NCBI RefSeq assembly: GCF_040581485.1
Contig: NC_090134.1
Span: 22,777,698-22,841,697 of the forward strand
Source of the DNA: Linepithema humile
Lineage: Eukaryota > Arthropoda > Insecta > Hymenoptera > Formicidae
Direction: 5' to 3'
DNA: 64,000 nucleotides
In this document: positions 14,355 to 27,624 of the stretch, in pieces
Layout of the letters: each line of letters opens with the position of its first letter
Position numbering within the stretch: the first letter of the stretch is position 1
Program-made: the position numbers and the translations under genes
The notes under the pieces: model-generated
What the model was told of the DNA's origin: nothing
The model's database searches: none
What the model saw: only the letters and a program-made list of their open reading frames with translations

Positions 14355-14393
14355 CGTCGCGTTCGGCGACGCGTACCGTCGCTTCGGCGACGG
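14355..14393. repeat. Pair of adjacent GC-rich hairpins
   Basis: Positions 14355-14371 form a 6-bp stem (CGTCGC/GCGACG) with a GTTCG loop. Positions 14376-14393 form a 7-bp stem (CCGTCGC/GCGACGG) with a TTCG loop, a sequence that is exceptionally stable as a UUCG tetraloop in RNA. The two share the stem sequence, so the region looks duplicated. No host transcript is known. Confidence 0.6.
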
Positions 14394-15784
14394 GATCGTT
14401 TCCGGCGCGCTAATTTCCGCGCCTATTGCCAGAGAGTTTTCACGAATCCAGGAGAGAAGCGAGTCGCACAAGCAGCGAAAGCTGCCAGTAGTCTCATTAT
14501 GTTACATTTCATCGAGAGAGAGTTGCTTCTTCTTATAAAATGGAGATTCTCTACCAAGATGAGAGAATCTTCCCTGCTGCGGAATCACTCTTTCACGGTT
14601 ACAGACTTATTATTCGAACTCGCCTCCTCCCCGACGGCTCCGTGCGAAACCGATATTATTATTGGGACACAATAAACACGTGATATACATACGCGATCGG
14701 TTGGTCGGTCGGTTGGTTGGTCAGTCGGTCAGGCGCTACTCGTTTTTTCTCTCTTTTTCTTTTCCTTCGCTATCTTCAAGTTCACACACGCGGAGCGGCG
14801 ACTGCTGCTCTTCGAGATATTGCCCTATTAATAGGTTCGTTATTTTCGGGGCTCTCAAGAGAAACAGCGCGGCGCGTAATACGAGAGCGCCTCGTCGTGC
14901 ACTGCCTGGACTCTTGACGCACAAAAAGAATGCGGCGGATCACACGCCGTACATCACTGAGAAACACAGAGACTGTCGGTGACGAGACGATGACGATGAC
15001 GATGACTTCTCCGGGAACAGGCGGGCGGGCGGGCACACAACGACGAGGTCGACGACGACTCTTCGGAGAGAAGACCCGGAAGAAGAACGTGGAGAGACGA
15101 CGGAAGCACCAGAGCAGCTCCAGCTTGTCGGACGATACATCACGGCGAGGGAACGGGCACGGGCGTGAAGAAATGAAACACTCGGTCGGTAATCGCGGCA
15201 CCTTTTGCGCACTCTGCGTGTCGTAAAACACGATGCGTTGGCCGATGTGTAAATCGGCGACGGGAATCAGGGAATCGACAGGAGAAACAAAAACGGGCGG
15301 TCGTGCGAACTGACCTAAAGAATGGACGGATCGGGTAACGAAGAACGGAGAAGCGTACGACGAAGGAACGAACGAATAAACGGAGCACATACGTTAAGGA
15401 CGTTAGAATGTACACACGGACGTGCGGCTGCCGAACAAACGCGGTCACATACTGCGGCGCGACGCGACGCGGCGCATAGCGTCGCGGCGTTCACTCGAGG
15501 ACCACCGCGACGACGACGACGTTAGGAAAATGCGTGCGATTTCACTGTACACTGCCACGGTGACACTATACCGGGTACAGGTACGAATCGTTTCGGGCTT
15601 TCGGGATGCAGGTGCGGCTTGGAGGCAACGTTTCACGTTATCGTCGTCATCGCCATCGCTGCGGCGCGAGATCTCTCCTCTCCTTTTCTTCCTTTCCTCT
15701 TAATCCTTGTATCACGCTTTATCCGGAACGGAGGAATAAGCAGGATAAATCGGGAGCGAGAGAAAGCTTGGGAGAACGAGAGAC

Positions 15785-16023
15785 ACAGAGAGAGAGAGAA
15801 AAAGAGCGGACTAGATGGAGGAAGAGGGAGAGCGCGAAAGAGGGAGAAAGAAAGAGAGAACGTATTCGTAGCATGTAGTTCACATCGCTGTGTGTGTGGG
15901 TGCGTGGATGTGCGTGAATGTGCGTGGATATGCGTGAGAAAGAAAATGAGAGATTACGCACACTTGCGTGATTGCCTAAAAGAGATAAAGAGAGGATGAG
16001 AAGTGAAGAAGCGAGCGAGCGAG

Positions 16024-16062
<39 letters not shown>
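15785..16062. repeat. GA-rich microsatellite tract
   Basis: Purine-rich GA and GAAA runs occur from about 15785 to 15860. A pure GA repeat follows at about 16027-16060. Such tracts are GAGA-factor type sequences in insects, but regulatory use here is only a possibility. Confidence 0.8.
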
Positions 16063-16070
<8 letters not shown>

Positions 16071-16535
16071 GGGAGATATGAACAAATGAGAAAGAGACGG
16101 AGAGAAAGCCAACGGATAAGTGCGAGAAAGACAGATAAACGCAAGGACAAAGAGAGACGGAGAAGCGATAAACTTGACAAAAGGAGTGCGACGACGGCGC
16201 GAACGTTACGGAGCGGCTTTTCTTTCTTAGTTTTTCCGCGTTTAATTCCGCGTTGAATCGGAGCTGTTACGAGACGCGAACGACGCCTCCCGCACTTTTC
16301 GCAACGTGGCGCGATCAAAATCAAACTTTACCGACAACGGCAGCGACGGCCGCCACGACGATGACGATGACGACGGCGATAATGACGAGGGCAACGACGA
16401 ATATTTCCCGTCGCTTCCACCCGCACACATCAATCTTCCTGGGAAGCTTACCCGCGGCGAACTATTCCCTGGGTATATCGTATTCCCCGGCGTAGAGCCG
16501 TTCGCCAGCAGCACTAGTGTTAGCGAGCAACGGCA

Positions 16536-16648
16536 AACACCACCACCACGACGACGACGACGACGACGAGGACGGTGGCTGCTGCTGCTGCTGCTGCGAC
16601 GGCGGTGGCGGCGGCGGCGGCGACAGCAACAACGGCGACGGCGGCGGG
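16536..16648. repeat. Trinucleotide-repeat cluster (CAC, GAC, CTG, GGC)
   Basis: Consecutive runs of CAC, then GAC/ACG, then CTG, then GGC and CAA-type triplets. Because all are triplets, frames stay open on both strands and give poly-Arg, poly-Gln, poly-Ser or poly-Pro readings. None has flanking sequence I recognise as protein. Confidence 0.85.
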
Positions 16649-19600
16649 CCACCGCGATGAAAAAACACTCGCGTTCTCGCGCACTCGCGATCACCCGACG
16701 ACGACACGGTGTCTCGCTGCTGCGGCACGAAAATCGGCGCGGCCGGTCCACACGGCGTTTTCAGGGCCGCCAGGTTAACGTCACGAAATCCACCGCACAC
16801 AACCATAGATCCCAAACGGCGGACGGACGGACGTAAGGACGGACGGCAGGCTGGCAGGCAGGCAAGGCGGAATCACGGGTGAGGCGGCGGTTGCGGGGAA
16901 AGAGGATGGCGCACGGGGCGGGCAGCGGCCGCGGGGTGAGGGTAACGGGCTGCCGCGCGCGGTCGGGAGTATAGAGGGAGGAGAGGAGAGGAGAGGAGAG
17001 AACGAGCGACGTAGCAACGTTGCGCGCGGTCGGAGAGAACTCGTAGGCTGCAGCGGTGTGGAGAGGAAGAGGGAGACTGCGCTAGCTCAGGATCGGCTGT
17101 CACACGGGTTCCGTGAGCGCCACCGCCGTTCTATCGCCGCCATAAGCCAATTTTGCGCCGACGAGACTTCTTTCTAACCGAAATCTTTCAATGCACGCAT
17201 CCCCGCAAACGTTCGCAAATAGAATCGCACAACTAATACACGCGCGCAATTTACAATTTTCTCTGCAGCGTACGCTGCTCCGCGCACCGGCGGCTACCAC
17301 GAGCAAAGCGTTCTGCTACATCCTGAAAGATCCCCGACTTAAAGCGGATAGACTGAAATGCTGACGTGAGACGGCGAACGATGTCTGGTTTCGACTCTTT
17401 ACGGAACACGTACATGTTCGAGGATTTATGTCGAAGGAAAGGACGCGATTCTCGACTCTCGTCGATTTCAACGATGACGAATACGACTTTTTGCCCGTGG
17501 AACCGCGATTCTGCCAAAAATCCGTCGGAGAATACGCGCGTCCTTTGACTTATACTTTCACTCAACTATTTTCCGTTACTTTTGATTGCCTCGTACTTTG
17601 CTTCATTTCGATTCAAGTAATAAAACGCACAAAGAGGCTCGCTCTTTTCGCCGCCTCTCCCGGATTCATCTTCATTTCCACGCCGCGCTCGCGTCAGAGG
17701 GAGATTGATTCGTCCGTTTTGTAATTTCTAGACGTCTGCGGCACGGTGACGCGTTTTGCGTTCAAAGGGAGAATCATTTCGTCGGTGTATCGTGCGAGTT
17801 TTATCGGTTCCTCGTCTCGCTCGCCGGACACATCTAACAATCGTGGAGCAGACGATCCGTGGCGAATAATGCGCCGAGAAAGCGACATGTTCGATACAAA
17901 CGAGAGACTCCGCTCTCCATCTCTGCTCCGTTTCTCTTTCATACAGACGCGACCATATGTCTCCGCCTTCCGCTTTGTAAAACGCCACGAGATGGTAGTT
18001 TCAACTACGAAATTTTCACCAAATGATTAATGCTAATAAACCTTTAATGAATCATATACATTTCTCAATACGTAAAATATATACTGCAGCAGTTTACTAT
18101 CGTAATTCATCGAGACATATTTATATCGTGTGTTTGCCTCGGAAATCAGACACGTTTGACTCTCAACAGATTGCGCAATGCGATACTCGGATGTAAATCA
18201 AACGGAATTTGCGAAATTAACGAAGAAGAGATACCGATAGACGTAGCGCACCTTTTTTGTCGCAATTTTAGTATATAACGCGGGCACGTAAAATCATTAG
18301 GTACGGCACCGGCTTGAGAGCACAAGCAAGCAGGCTGGCTGCCTCGCGGGCAGGCAAAGGGGCACAGAGGGGAATCCTGCACGGTGGGGATGTCGGCCGC
18401 TGACGGGGGAGGGTGTACAGTTGATCCCGGCCGCGCGCGCGCGGAGGAAGGGACGAAAGTCCGAGCGAGATCGAGCGAGGGTACCAACGAGCGCGTGGAA
18501 GCGAGATGGCGAGGCGCGCCGAGAGCACATCGCGGCAACGGCGCATCGTCGTCGAGCATACGACCAACACGGCAACATCGCAGAAGGCCTCACGGACGCC
18601 AGGCAATCCAACCAACACTCAACGGGTGTACGGAGAACGGCGGACCAGAGAAGGAAAGAATCCCGTTTTGCCGTGCTGGAGGAGATGGAGAGAGACGGGG
18701 GAGAAGAGCGAGCAAACGCGCGCGCGCGCGAGAGAGAGAGATGAACAAATAGGCGGCTTGGAGCAGGGAATGGAGGTGGATGAGGGGGAGAGAGGACGAA
18801 CGTGCGGAGCGAGCGAGTGTACGAGAGAAAGAAACGGTTACGAAAAGACGAAGAGGGAAAGATTCTCCGAGCTCGAACAGGCTACAAAGTTTTCCGCCCG
18901 ATCTCTTGAGATTTCAGGAAAGCGTTCGGCGCATTCAGAATACGTATATTTATACATGCGTCGACGGTGCGCGCACGGTTTTATTCATCCAACGCACTTC
19001 TCGCATCCTGGTACGCGCGATCTCTGTCGTCGTCGTCGTCGTCATCGCCGTCGTCGTCGTCGTCGCCGCGATCACTGCGTGTTGCGACGCGCACACCTGA
19101 GAGACGAGGCCGCTTTGTCTCGAGATTACGATAATTTCCTCCACGTTGCAAGACGAGCTACTGTCGAATCATACGAGACGTCTCTCGTTTCCGTTTTTGT
19201 GCGCAAATAGTTTTCGCGCGTCAAAATATTTAGAGATTTATCCTCTCCTCGCTCGCGATAATAATATTGGAAATTATCAGATACCAAAACCGGTATTTCG
19301 GAGAATGCAGTTTTCCGTGTTGTAATATTAACAAAACAGAACCTTCCGTTGCCATTCCATCGTCGTGAACTATCTCGCGTATTCTAAAAGCATTTCGGAA
19401 TTTAATCTCGGCAAATCATACCAGTCCGAATCCTAGCGAGTCGCTATTAGTACGCAACGATTGCTTATGCGTATCGCGTCTCGCGCGTTCTACAACCTTC
19501 TTCTGACCATAGCTCATCATACGCAACAACCCGCAACATCGGACAATGAATAAGTTAAACAAAACGAGTTAGTAGGTCAGACGCCTCGTGTTCACACCGT

Positions 19601-20036
19601 AGTGTCCCAAAGTTTCGCGTGATGAAGCGCGGATGAACACGCGCGATATATTCGCATCCGAGAAGTGCGAAGGCGAGATTCGCTCTTCAGAATCTCGCAC
19701 GATCCTATGCAACCGATTTGAAAGAAAAATTGCTTGCCGTTGAAAAAAAAACATCCGAGTTTCCTGAAGGAATTTGCGTAAGGAAGATTAATTAATTCCT
19801 TCGCACATTCTCGTACACGAAAACTTGCAGCCAGGCGCGATATCTGGGCGTGATAAGAGAGCGCGCGTACGTGTTAATGCGCCGCGTTATGAACGTTGTT
19901 TTACTGCGCGCGAGAACTCGTAGAGACAGAGAGGGAACGGCGGCGCAGCTTTGGTAAACACGCGACTCCGTTGCTCCCTATAGATATTCGGAAAGGGAAT
20001 TTTGAACTCGCCGTTATCGATTAAACGCGTCCCGCG

Positions 20037-20076
20037 CGGCGGCGGCGGCGGCGGCGGTGGCGGCTGCCGCCGCGTA
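20037..20076. repeat. GGC repeat with snapback GCC
   Basis: A run of GGC triplets (about 20037-20064) is followed at once by CTGCCGCCGCG, so the 3' part can fold back on the repeat as a very GC-rich hairpin. No coding use is evident. Confidence 0.7.
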
Positions 20077-20868
20077 CTTTAATGTCGGCGCGTCGCTCGA
20101 CGGCGAACGCTTCAATGTCACGCACGGGGAATTATTCCCGTAATGCAGCCGTGCGACTTCCGCGAAAAGGGCTCGGGATATTTCAAAACTGGGGAAAATT
20201 CTTGGAAAAATTACACGCGGAAGATACCATTTCTGACAGTATTTTTTTACGTCATCGCTGCATTTAAGGCTGCACATGAATTCGTACATAGGCATGTACG
20301 ATGTTGATGATAGATTAATTCACCCTATTATTGATTTTCCGTTATTTATATAACGAATTAAAGTTGGAATATACAGTTTCGTTAATGAGAAACAATACGT
20401 GTAAATGTTATGTATGTTACTTTCGTTAAAATTGACTGAAACGAGTTTTGGCAACAAACAAATTTACTTCGCGGTGTTTTTCGCTTTTTAAATAATATGT
20501 AGTTTAATAATTTGATGTGTTGTGTAGTATTATCATCTGCATCTACATTTTTGCTAGGAAAATCAACTTTATATTATTTAAATAGGTCCACAGCTGAAAG
20601 AAAAACGGTGGGAACCGTATGTGTGCTCGTCCTAGCGGCAAATAAAGTGACATAGAAGGTTTTCCCATGTTTTATTTCGAAACGTCGCATAAAACCGCTT
20701 TTGTCGAGTCCGTCGCTCGAAGAAGATCGTAGGAAGACTTTCCCAGAAGCGGACAATGTGCGGTAACGATTGCGGCAGAGCGCTTCCACCGACGTTGCAA
20801 TCCGTCCGATCTGAGACGATCTGAAGCATTATCGCGATACAAACGATCGTCGAACATTCGCAAAACAT

Positions 20869-20891
20869 ACATATATATATATATATATATA
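20869..20891. repeat. AT dinucleotide microsatellite
   Basis: Simple AT repeat of about 22 bp. Confidence 0.9.
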
Positions 20892-21810
20892 CCAGAAGCA
20901 CCGCCTGCTACGACAAGAGTCGTTTCCTGAGGAATTACATCGTACGCGATAATTCGAGAAGGAAACATGGAGCGTCTATATGCGCGCGCAAGAAGGTATT
21001 CGCGATTCTCCTCGCTCGCCGATACATCCCGTGGTTTCTTTATCCTTCTCGATCGTCTTTTGGACTCGCATCACTTTAAATTCGCATCCGCGACAAGTCC
21101 ACGGCTCGGAGGACAAAGTGGTCAGAGGCGTAGGCTTTGTGCGCTGAATCCACCGTGGATGCTGCGCGCCGAAATTATATTCTTGGCTCTTCGAGTGCGT
21201 AATCTCAGCGACATTTTAATATAGCAGAGATGACATGTGTCAAGTTCAGACGGTTCTTCTTACAGAGGATCGTCTGAAGGTTAAAGAAAAATTAAGAAGG
21301 CCGCGCCCTAAGCATTCACTTGTCTGGCCGCGCACTCTATTGCGTCATCGATATCTCGAAATATTAAGTTCCTCTATGTTTACACTCCATATGTTTACAT
21401 GCAATAGAGTATGACCTATTATTGAAGAGTGCTGCGGGTGGGAATTTGACATGGTTTGGCACAAACGTTTTTCATCTCACTGAATCACTGCGTCATCATT
21501 TTGTGACAGAATTTATATATATTTGTATAATCCGCAATATATAATTGTACATGTATAAGTATTAAGTATTTCGTAGAGGCGCAGAAGCTAAGAATTTCTG
21601 AAACGCGTTTGTACGCGAGCAGGTTTGCGTGGCGCGATAAATGCGGGCATAAAAATGCATCTAAAATTTCAGTCGGACGGTTATGTTTTATCTTGAAATG
21701 TGCGGCGAGAGAATACGGGCTCTCTAGTCAGCACAAGAGAGCCTCGCACCGCTTCGCTCCGCTCGTTTCGGCTCGGCTCTCTCGGCGCGCTTTGGAGATC
21801 GGTGCGAGAC

Positions 21811-21895
21811 GAGGCGAGGCGAGGCGAGGCGAGGCGAGGCGAGGCGAGGCGAGGCGAAGCAAGGCGAGGCGAGGCGAAGCAAGGCGAGGCGAGGC
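21811..21895. repeat. GAGGC pentanucleotide minisatellite
   Basis: About seventeen units of GAGGC or its variants GAAGC and AAGGC. The first eight or so are perfect, then a higher-order unit containing GAAGC-AAGGC appears twice. The downstream ACGC/GCGC stretch (to about 21928) looks like decayed copies. Confidence 0.9.
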
Positions 21896-22673
21896 AACGC
21901 AACGCAGCGCGGCGCGACGCGACGCGACCGACGCAGCGTTCCCGAACCGAGCTATACAGCGGGATCGATGGGTCGCCTTTTCCTAGTATCGAGAAGCAAT
22001 AGCAGAAGAGGAACTATAAAACAATAGCACTGATTACTGGATGGCGCAAGGGTGTGGCAGCGCCATTGAGTCGTTACACGCAGGAATAGAGAGCCCAGTA
22101 GGGGAATAATACGAGAAAGACAGAGAAAAAGAGAGAGAGAGAGGGAGCGAACGTGTGAGTCTTCACGTATACATGTTGGGTGCGCATGGGCGTATGAGCG
22201 CGAGCGAGTGTGCGAGCGAGAGACGATGAAAGAGGAAGGTGACGGAGGAGAGGGAGGATGAGCGAGCCGACTAAGCGAGCGGGAAAGAGAGGAAACGAGC
22301 GGACAGGGACGGACGGTGACTGGTGGAAGTGGTGGTAACGGCGGGGCGGTACGGGCGCGCGGACGGGGACAAGGATGAACCACCTTAAAGGGGATAGCGT
22401 GGATCATAAATAATCAATATTATACCTGCGACCGATATAGAAAAATTTTGGACAGCGATTTTCGACCGCGTCGCTGAATTCCGCGACGGGAGAGGGCCGT
22501 GAGCCTATTTTCCGACGATCTATAATACCGGAATTCACGACGGAATTCCGTGTATGCGTAATTCGATACACGCTGCGTGTAATATAAAAGGCATTTGCGT
22601 TAAAAAGATTATACTGCTACGCGCGCGCGACTCGAGAATTGGTACATTTTTATAAAATGTGCCACAGGACAGA

Positions 22674-22713
<40 letters not shown>
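22674..22713. repeat. CT dinucleotide microsatellite
   Basis: CT repeat of about 40 bp with a single T insertion near 22691. Confidence 0.9.
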
Positions 22714-25700
22714 GGGAGATACAAACTGCCGGATTTAATAATTGCAATCCGCAATCTGTACGATTCGAAACTTTAATTGCGTATAGTGTAGTTTACGGCG
22801 GCAACGTTTCCCGCGCCTCAGAGAACGGACAGTACACCTGCTATTTTTGTTAAATTACTGTATGCAGACATATGTGTAATCCTAGTAGTAACAAGTCACG
22901 GTGTGATAGACTTGAAAATAAAGAGTCAATGAGCAAACAATTTACGCGTGTACCTATGTGCGCGTAATTCTAAGTCGAATCTCTAAATAAAAGTTTAATC
23001 AAAATTTTAATAAATATAATTCACGACAAATGAGAGCCTACGCACAGTTAGAAACACGCTGAATGTTTCCGATCTTGAGACCAATCAATTAGTTATACGA
23101 ACTTCAAACTTGAAAATATAATTCCAACTTCAATTAATGCTGCAAGACAAAATCCTTTTTTTCTTATATATAATTATATCTGCAACTCGATGTGTGGAAT
23201 CAAATAAAATTCTATCTCATATCGCAGATCGCGTGTCTAAAACAGGTTTTAGACTGCTACGTAAAGGTTCGACGCAATCGAATAAATGTTGAATAGAAGA
23301 TTGAAAAAAATAACGTACAATAAAATGGAAAAAAGCTATAATGCCAAACGCGTTACGCGCGATTCGCGTCGCGACGAATAATATTTACATATGGCAGATA
23401 TCAGAGTGCGTAAAACTTGCCTGTTGTTTCGTTTCTGTTATTAGGAGTAGACGATGTGTCAGAAACTTTCTCTCAGACGACGGACGCGCGCGTGTTTTAT
23501 GTGTCGCCGTCGACACTAGTAATACGCGTTTCCCGTTAGCGATCTAACATTTCCCGTTTGTCGAGGAGAATTACTTATTTAGGATCATTTAGAATCATTC
23601 CTTCGGACGATGATACCGACGGCAGACGAATCCTCGATAAAAGAAAGCTATTTTTGCCGAAAAAGTATACGAATACTATGCAGGAGAATACAAGCAATTA
23701 GAGAAATATACATTAGTTGTTGCATTTTTAAGTGAAATTCTGTACTTTAACGCAACTCATCACCCACTATTTCATTTTCTTTGATATGATAATACTCGAC
23801 TATGGAAACTGAATATGATATTGAAAAAAAAATTATTATAGCGAATGGATTATTGACTTGTTTTGCATATAAATACAGATAGCACATATGCAGCGTATAT
23901 TCAATCTTAATACATATACAGAATGCTGAAAATGTATGTACAAAATGTATGTACTTCCATTGCATCAATTTAATATTGATGTTTCACGAGTTTGATTGGA
24001 TATTATCTTCTTTTACACTTATTTGAATATTACACTTATTTTGAATATTCAACATTAAATATCTTCAGAAATAACATTCTATTTAATTAAAATTCTCTTA
24101 AAATTAAATACAGTGAAGATTTATTATCTATTTGGATTAATTTTAGTAGTTTGCAAAAGGTCAATTGTTCTTTATCCCTTATAACTGGAGAAAGATCTTT
24201 TCAGACTCGCGTCGTAAAAAAACTTTGTTTGACGCTCAGAACAATCTTAAATAAAGTTTGTACACGTTGGCTTTTCAGCACCCTGTATAAGGAGGTAACG
24301 TTGCTGGGCGACGTTCAACGTGGCTGCCTTTCGCAACACCAAGTCCGATGCCGCGTGACGAGACGTGTAGCGCAATAATCGGTCGCAAAAAAAATAACTC
24401 ATTCGACGGCAAGTAATTACAACCAGATTTGCATCGAACGGACCGTGACGAAATTCATTAAAGGACAATTCAATCCGAAACGATTCGCTGACCAACGGCG
24501 GCAACGCTAACCGCCATTTCCCGACGGAAATTCCGTCGTTAAAAGTGCAAGGCCTGTGCAACGCGAAAGTGACACGAGACGACCGTCTCTTATTTGCGTT
24601 TCCATTATTCGCGAAATCGATCCCGACTATGACTACTCCATTCGAGATACGCGCTAGAAAATACGGCGATGATCTTTTTTACAACGGCGAAGGCGGTTAT
24701 CAAGGCGTGACTCATACAAATATATGTTGCATGCGCTTTTCCTTATTTACGTGCCGAAGAAAAAAAAATAAAAAATTCTCTATAAGAGAAAAATCACGAT
24801 TATGAAAAACTGCAATATTCTGCAATACCGCGTAAAATAATGCAGTAATCGGATAATTTGATGTCGATGCGTATGTGTCGAAAGGACCAGATCATCCTGG
24901 ATGATCAAACAGATCAATTTACAAATGTTATTTCACTGGAATATGAATGAGAAACAGAATTATTGTGTAATTTTATACGCTTTTATCTAAATATAATAAC
25001 GCATAAAGATTGTTTTTGAAAAATAATGCAATAAATTCGCCTCACGCTTGGAATGGAAATGATTGATTTCTGTTACAACTTTTTCTCTGTAAACTGAAAT
25101 TTTTACAAGAAAACTAATCATTGCCAATGTTTATTAAGTCATATTGGTGGTTATTTTAGCCGCTCAACTTGAAATTTTCATTAAATTGTAAAATGCACAC
25201 CAAAATTTTGATATTTACGCGACAAATGGTCATTCTACGTTTCGCAGATTAATATGCGAAAACTGAATTGGACATTTTGCGCAATTTTGCGAAATGCAGA
25301 AATAAGAAACCGCACGAATTATAAGTTGAAAATTTCATACATGTTTTCTCTTATAATGATCTTTTTTCCGACAAATTTCTTTTATTCAATTGCGATGCCA
25401 TGCGACTGCATCAGTATGCTTTGTTGTTCAATGAACGACCATTGCATCTGGCGCAGATAAACACCATTCGTCCTCTTCGGCACACACGCATTACGAGCGT
25501 TAGCAGCTGAATTGTTAGCCCCATTAGTTGCATCATTTCCACAAGAGCATTGGCATCGTCATCGTTAAAGGTAGCTGCAACGCGATGCGAGCCGCGACAG
25601 CGATTCGACCGCTGCAAGTTCGCGGAAATTTATTTTTGCAGCCATCTACTAGAAATCGTCATATTCAAACTTCGTGATTGTTATTTCGCATGCAAAATCT

Positions 25701-27021
25701 CCTTTCAACCTTGTAACCACATCCTCACCGCGCGAATTCGGCTCAATGATTTGCGTTACAATCAGTTTCGCAGAATCTCTAGGTCAATCAGCTTGAAAAA
25801 ATAACAGAAATATATTTCGGAGGAAAACTACCCAAGCTTTAACTCCAGATATATCACTGAAAAGTTTTACTAAAACATTTAGGCATCTTTCTAAAATATT
25901 TATAAAATACACGCTAGGAAAATGTACGACGAGAGAAAAATGGAATTTTTTATGAAATTTGAGGTTAGACACTATTGAAATTTTCAGTGAGCTCATCTCT
26001 CGGCGCCATAACTACGATGGAAAGAATTCGTCGCATTCCATTCACAAATAAGCATAGGAACCATTTTCGCATATTTATAGCATGAAGAAAACTCAACTCA
26101 AATTTCGCGATCTCGAAAAAAATTCGAACTTGAGAAAATTGAGAAAAGTAGAATTCATGAAAAAGAGTCTAAGCTAACTTTTAAGCCGCGCAGAACAAAC
26201 TCAATATTCTGCTTATGAAGTACAAGTCCCGAATAGGTTCTAATCGTCGACGAGATCGCATGATCTGAAGCTCGACCGGAGAGGCTTGTCTCCGGCCCGA
26301 CGCGCATTTCCAACGCGCGTGTATGTTCTCGGTCAACTAAGATCAGATAGAATAGAAGCTTACGTAAGGATATAACGCGAATTGCCGTTGCTGCTGCCCT
26401 CTTACAAAGTAAAACGTAAAGACCCATCAGTCGCGTTTTTATGAAAAGTCGCGTCTAATAAAAATGGAGAATAACATTGTCGCCAACTGTACCAATATTG
26501 AACAATTTAAGAGATGCGCATCTAGATATTCATGCATCATGATTGTTACTCCAAAATGTAAGATTATTTCTGAATAATGAATTAACTTATTACAGGAATT
26601 ATTGCTCATATTTTTGCCAAATTATCCGATGTAGTTCAAAACCGTGATGCACAAATACCGTATTCATGTAAAAAAGCATTCTCAAATATCAGATGTACAT
26701 ATGTATAATATTTACATAATGTACAACAAATAGTGTAAAATAATGTACTCACCAGTTAGAATACTGCAACTAATCCAATCCGATGCAGATTCCGCTTCAG
26801 ATTGCTTGGATTAGCTTCGATGAATAATCCAGAATAATGCACACCGCCGAATGAGAGCCAGCTCACATATTTCACTTCACTTACTTCACTTCACTTTCAA
26901 TAAGCATAGATTCGCGTTGCAAATTCGTTACGATAATGCATTTTGTGCCATAACGCTTCGACACAAACAATATAGACGATTATTATCACTTTGCGTCCGA
27001 ACCGTTTCAGAATAATCGTAG

Positions 27022-27624
27022 AACTATCATGGCGGTTGAAAAGTTCAAAATAAGTAGCGCGCGTAGTTTCAATTTTATTGATGCTCGACACTAACGCTAC
27101 GCGTGGAGAAAGGTGAAAGTAAAAAGTGATAAATGTCGCAATCGATAAGAAATTACATATTTGGTTCACTTGGACGTTATCGCGGCAAGCACACAACTAT
27201 ATTTCATCCTGTTTAACTTTGATGAGCTAAAATGCTCCATGTAATGAAAAACGCCACATTTTGAATCTTTTAAGCGAACGTAATGATAATCCGGCGAAAT
27301 ACAGCGATATTAAAATTTCTACTCACTAGAACTGATTTCGGTCCATGGTCGATTCAGATACGACGATGAAACATTGACAAGCATTGAAACGCGAGTGTAT
27401 TCGCACTTTAGTCGACACTCGTAACACACGACGCGCAAAATTCATATTATTTACAAGCTTTTGACAAGTAAAATCCGCGAAACGTTCCCTCTCCGTGTTG
27501 CGGGCCGATGCGAGAGAGTTGCAACTGTCATGGCAGCCGAAATAGTTAGCGCGCGTAATTACTGTGCCATGCTTTTGAATTTATCGATAATTGACAGCGC
27601 TATGCATGGAGCAAAATGAAAATA
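27022..27624. repeat. Diverged direct duplication, about 500 bp apart
   Basis: A roughly 100-bp segment at about 27022-27121 is related to one at about 27522-27624. Shared landmarks in the same order are AACT-TCATGGC, AGCGCGCGTA, a TTTAT-GAT block, GACA, GCTA-GC-TGGAG and TGAAA-T. Divergence is substantial, with small indels. This looks like an old segmental or repeat-derived duplication. Extent beyond these landmarks is unclear. Confidence 0.55.

Larger units (their letters stand above)
1661..14650. other. Long stretch without a recognisable gene
   Basis: I read both strands and found no open frame with recognisable family similarity or consistent splice structure. It alternates between AT-rich DNA and small CpG-rich patches (about 2550-2800, 3200-3850, 5480-5760, 8700-9100, 10050-10420, 11590-11660). 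Discrete items inside it are listed separately: the Z-DNA-type tracts, the 56-bp tandem repeat, AT microsatellites and the paired TTCG-type hairpins. Whether it is intergenic or a large intron cannot be told from the sequence. Confidence 0.5.
14650..19210. other. CpG-rich, simple-repeat-rich block
   Basis: About 4.5 kb is GC- and CpG-rich and packed with GA, GAC/GTC, GGC, GGAC and GGCA repeats. Several long open frames exist on both strands at once (for example 14782-15390 and 15719-16324 minus, 16306-16836 plus). They read as Arg/Ser/Leu-rich or poly-residue strings produced by the repeats, with no recognisable domain. The block resembles a large promoter or 5'UTR region, possibly with several start sites. 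No protein-coding exon can be asserted. Confidence 0.45.

Noticed and set aside
14782..15390. Minus-strand open frame of 202 codons
   Set aside because: Arg/Ser/Val-rich composition from CpG-rich DNA, with no recognisable family and multiple overlapping frames on both strands.
15719..16324. Minus-strand open frame of 201 codons, Ser/Leu/Arg-rich
   Set aside because: It is generated by GA/CT microsatellites. It is low-complexity, has no domain and is overlapped by plus-strand frames of equal openness.
16306..16836. Open frames on both strands with acidic, poly-Arg, poly-Gln or poly-Pro runs
   Set aside because: The trinucleotide repeats hold all frames open. A donor-like GTAAGC exists on the minus strand near 16453, but nothing downstream joins it.
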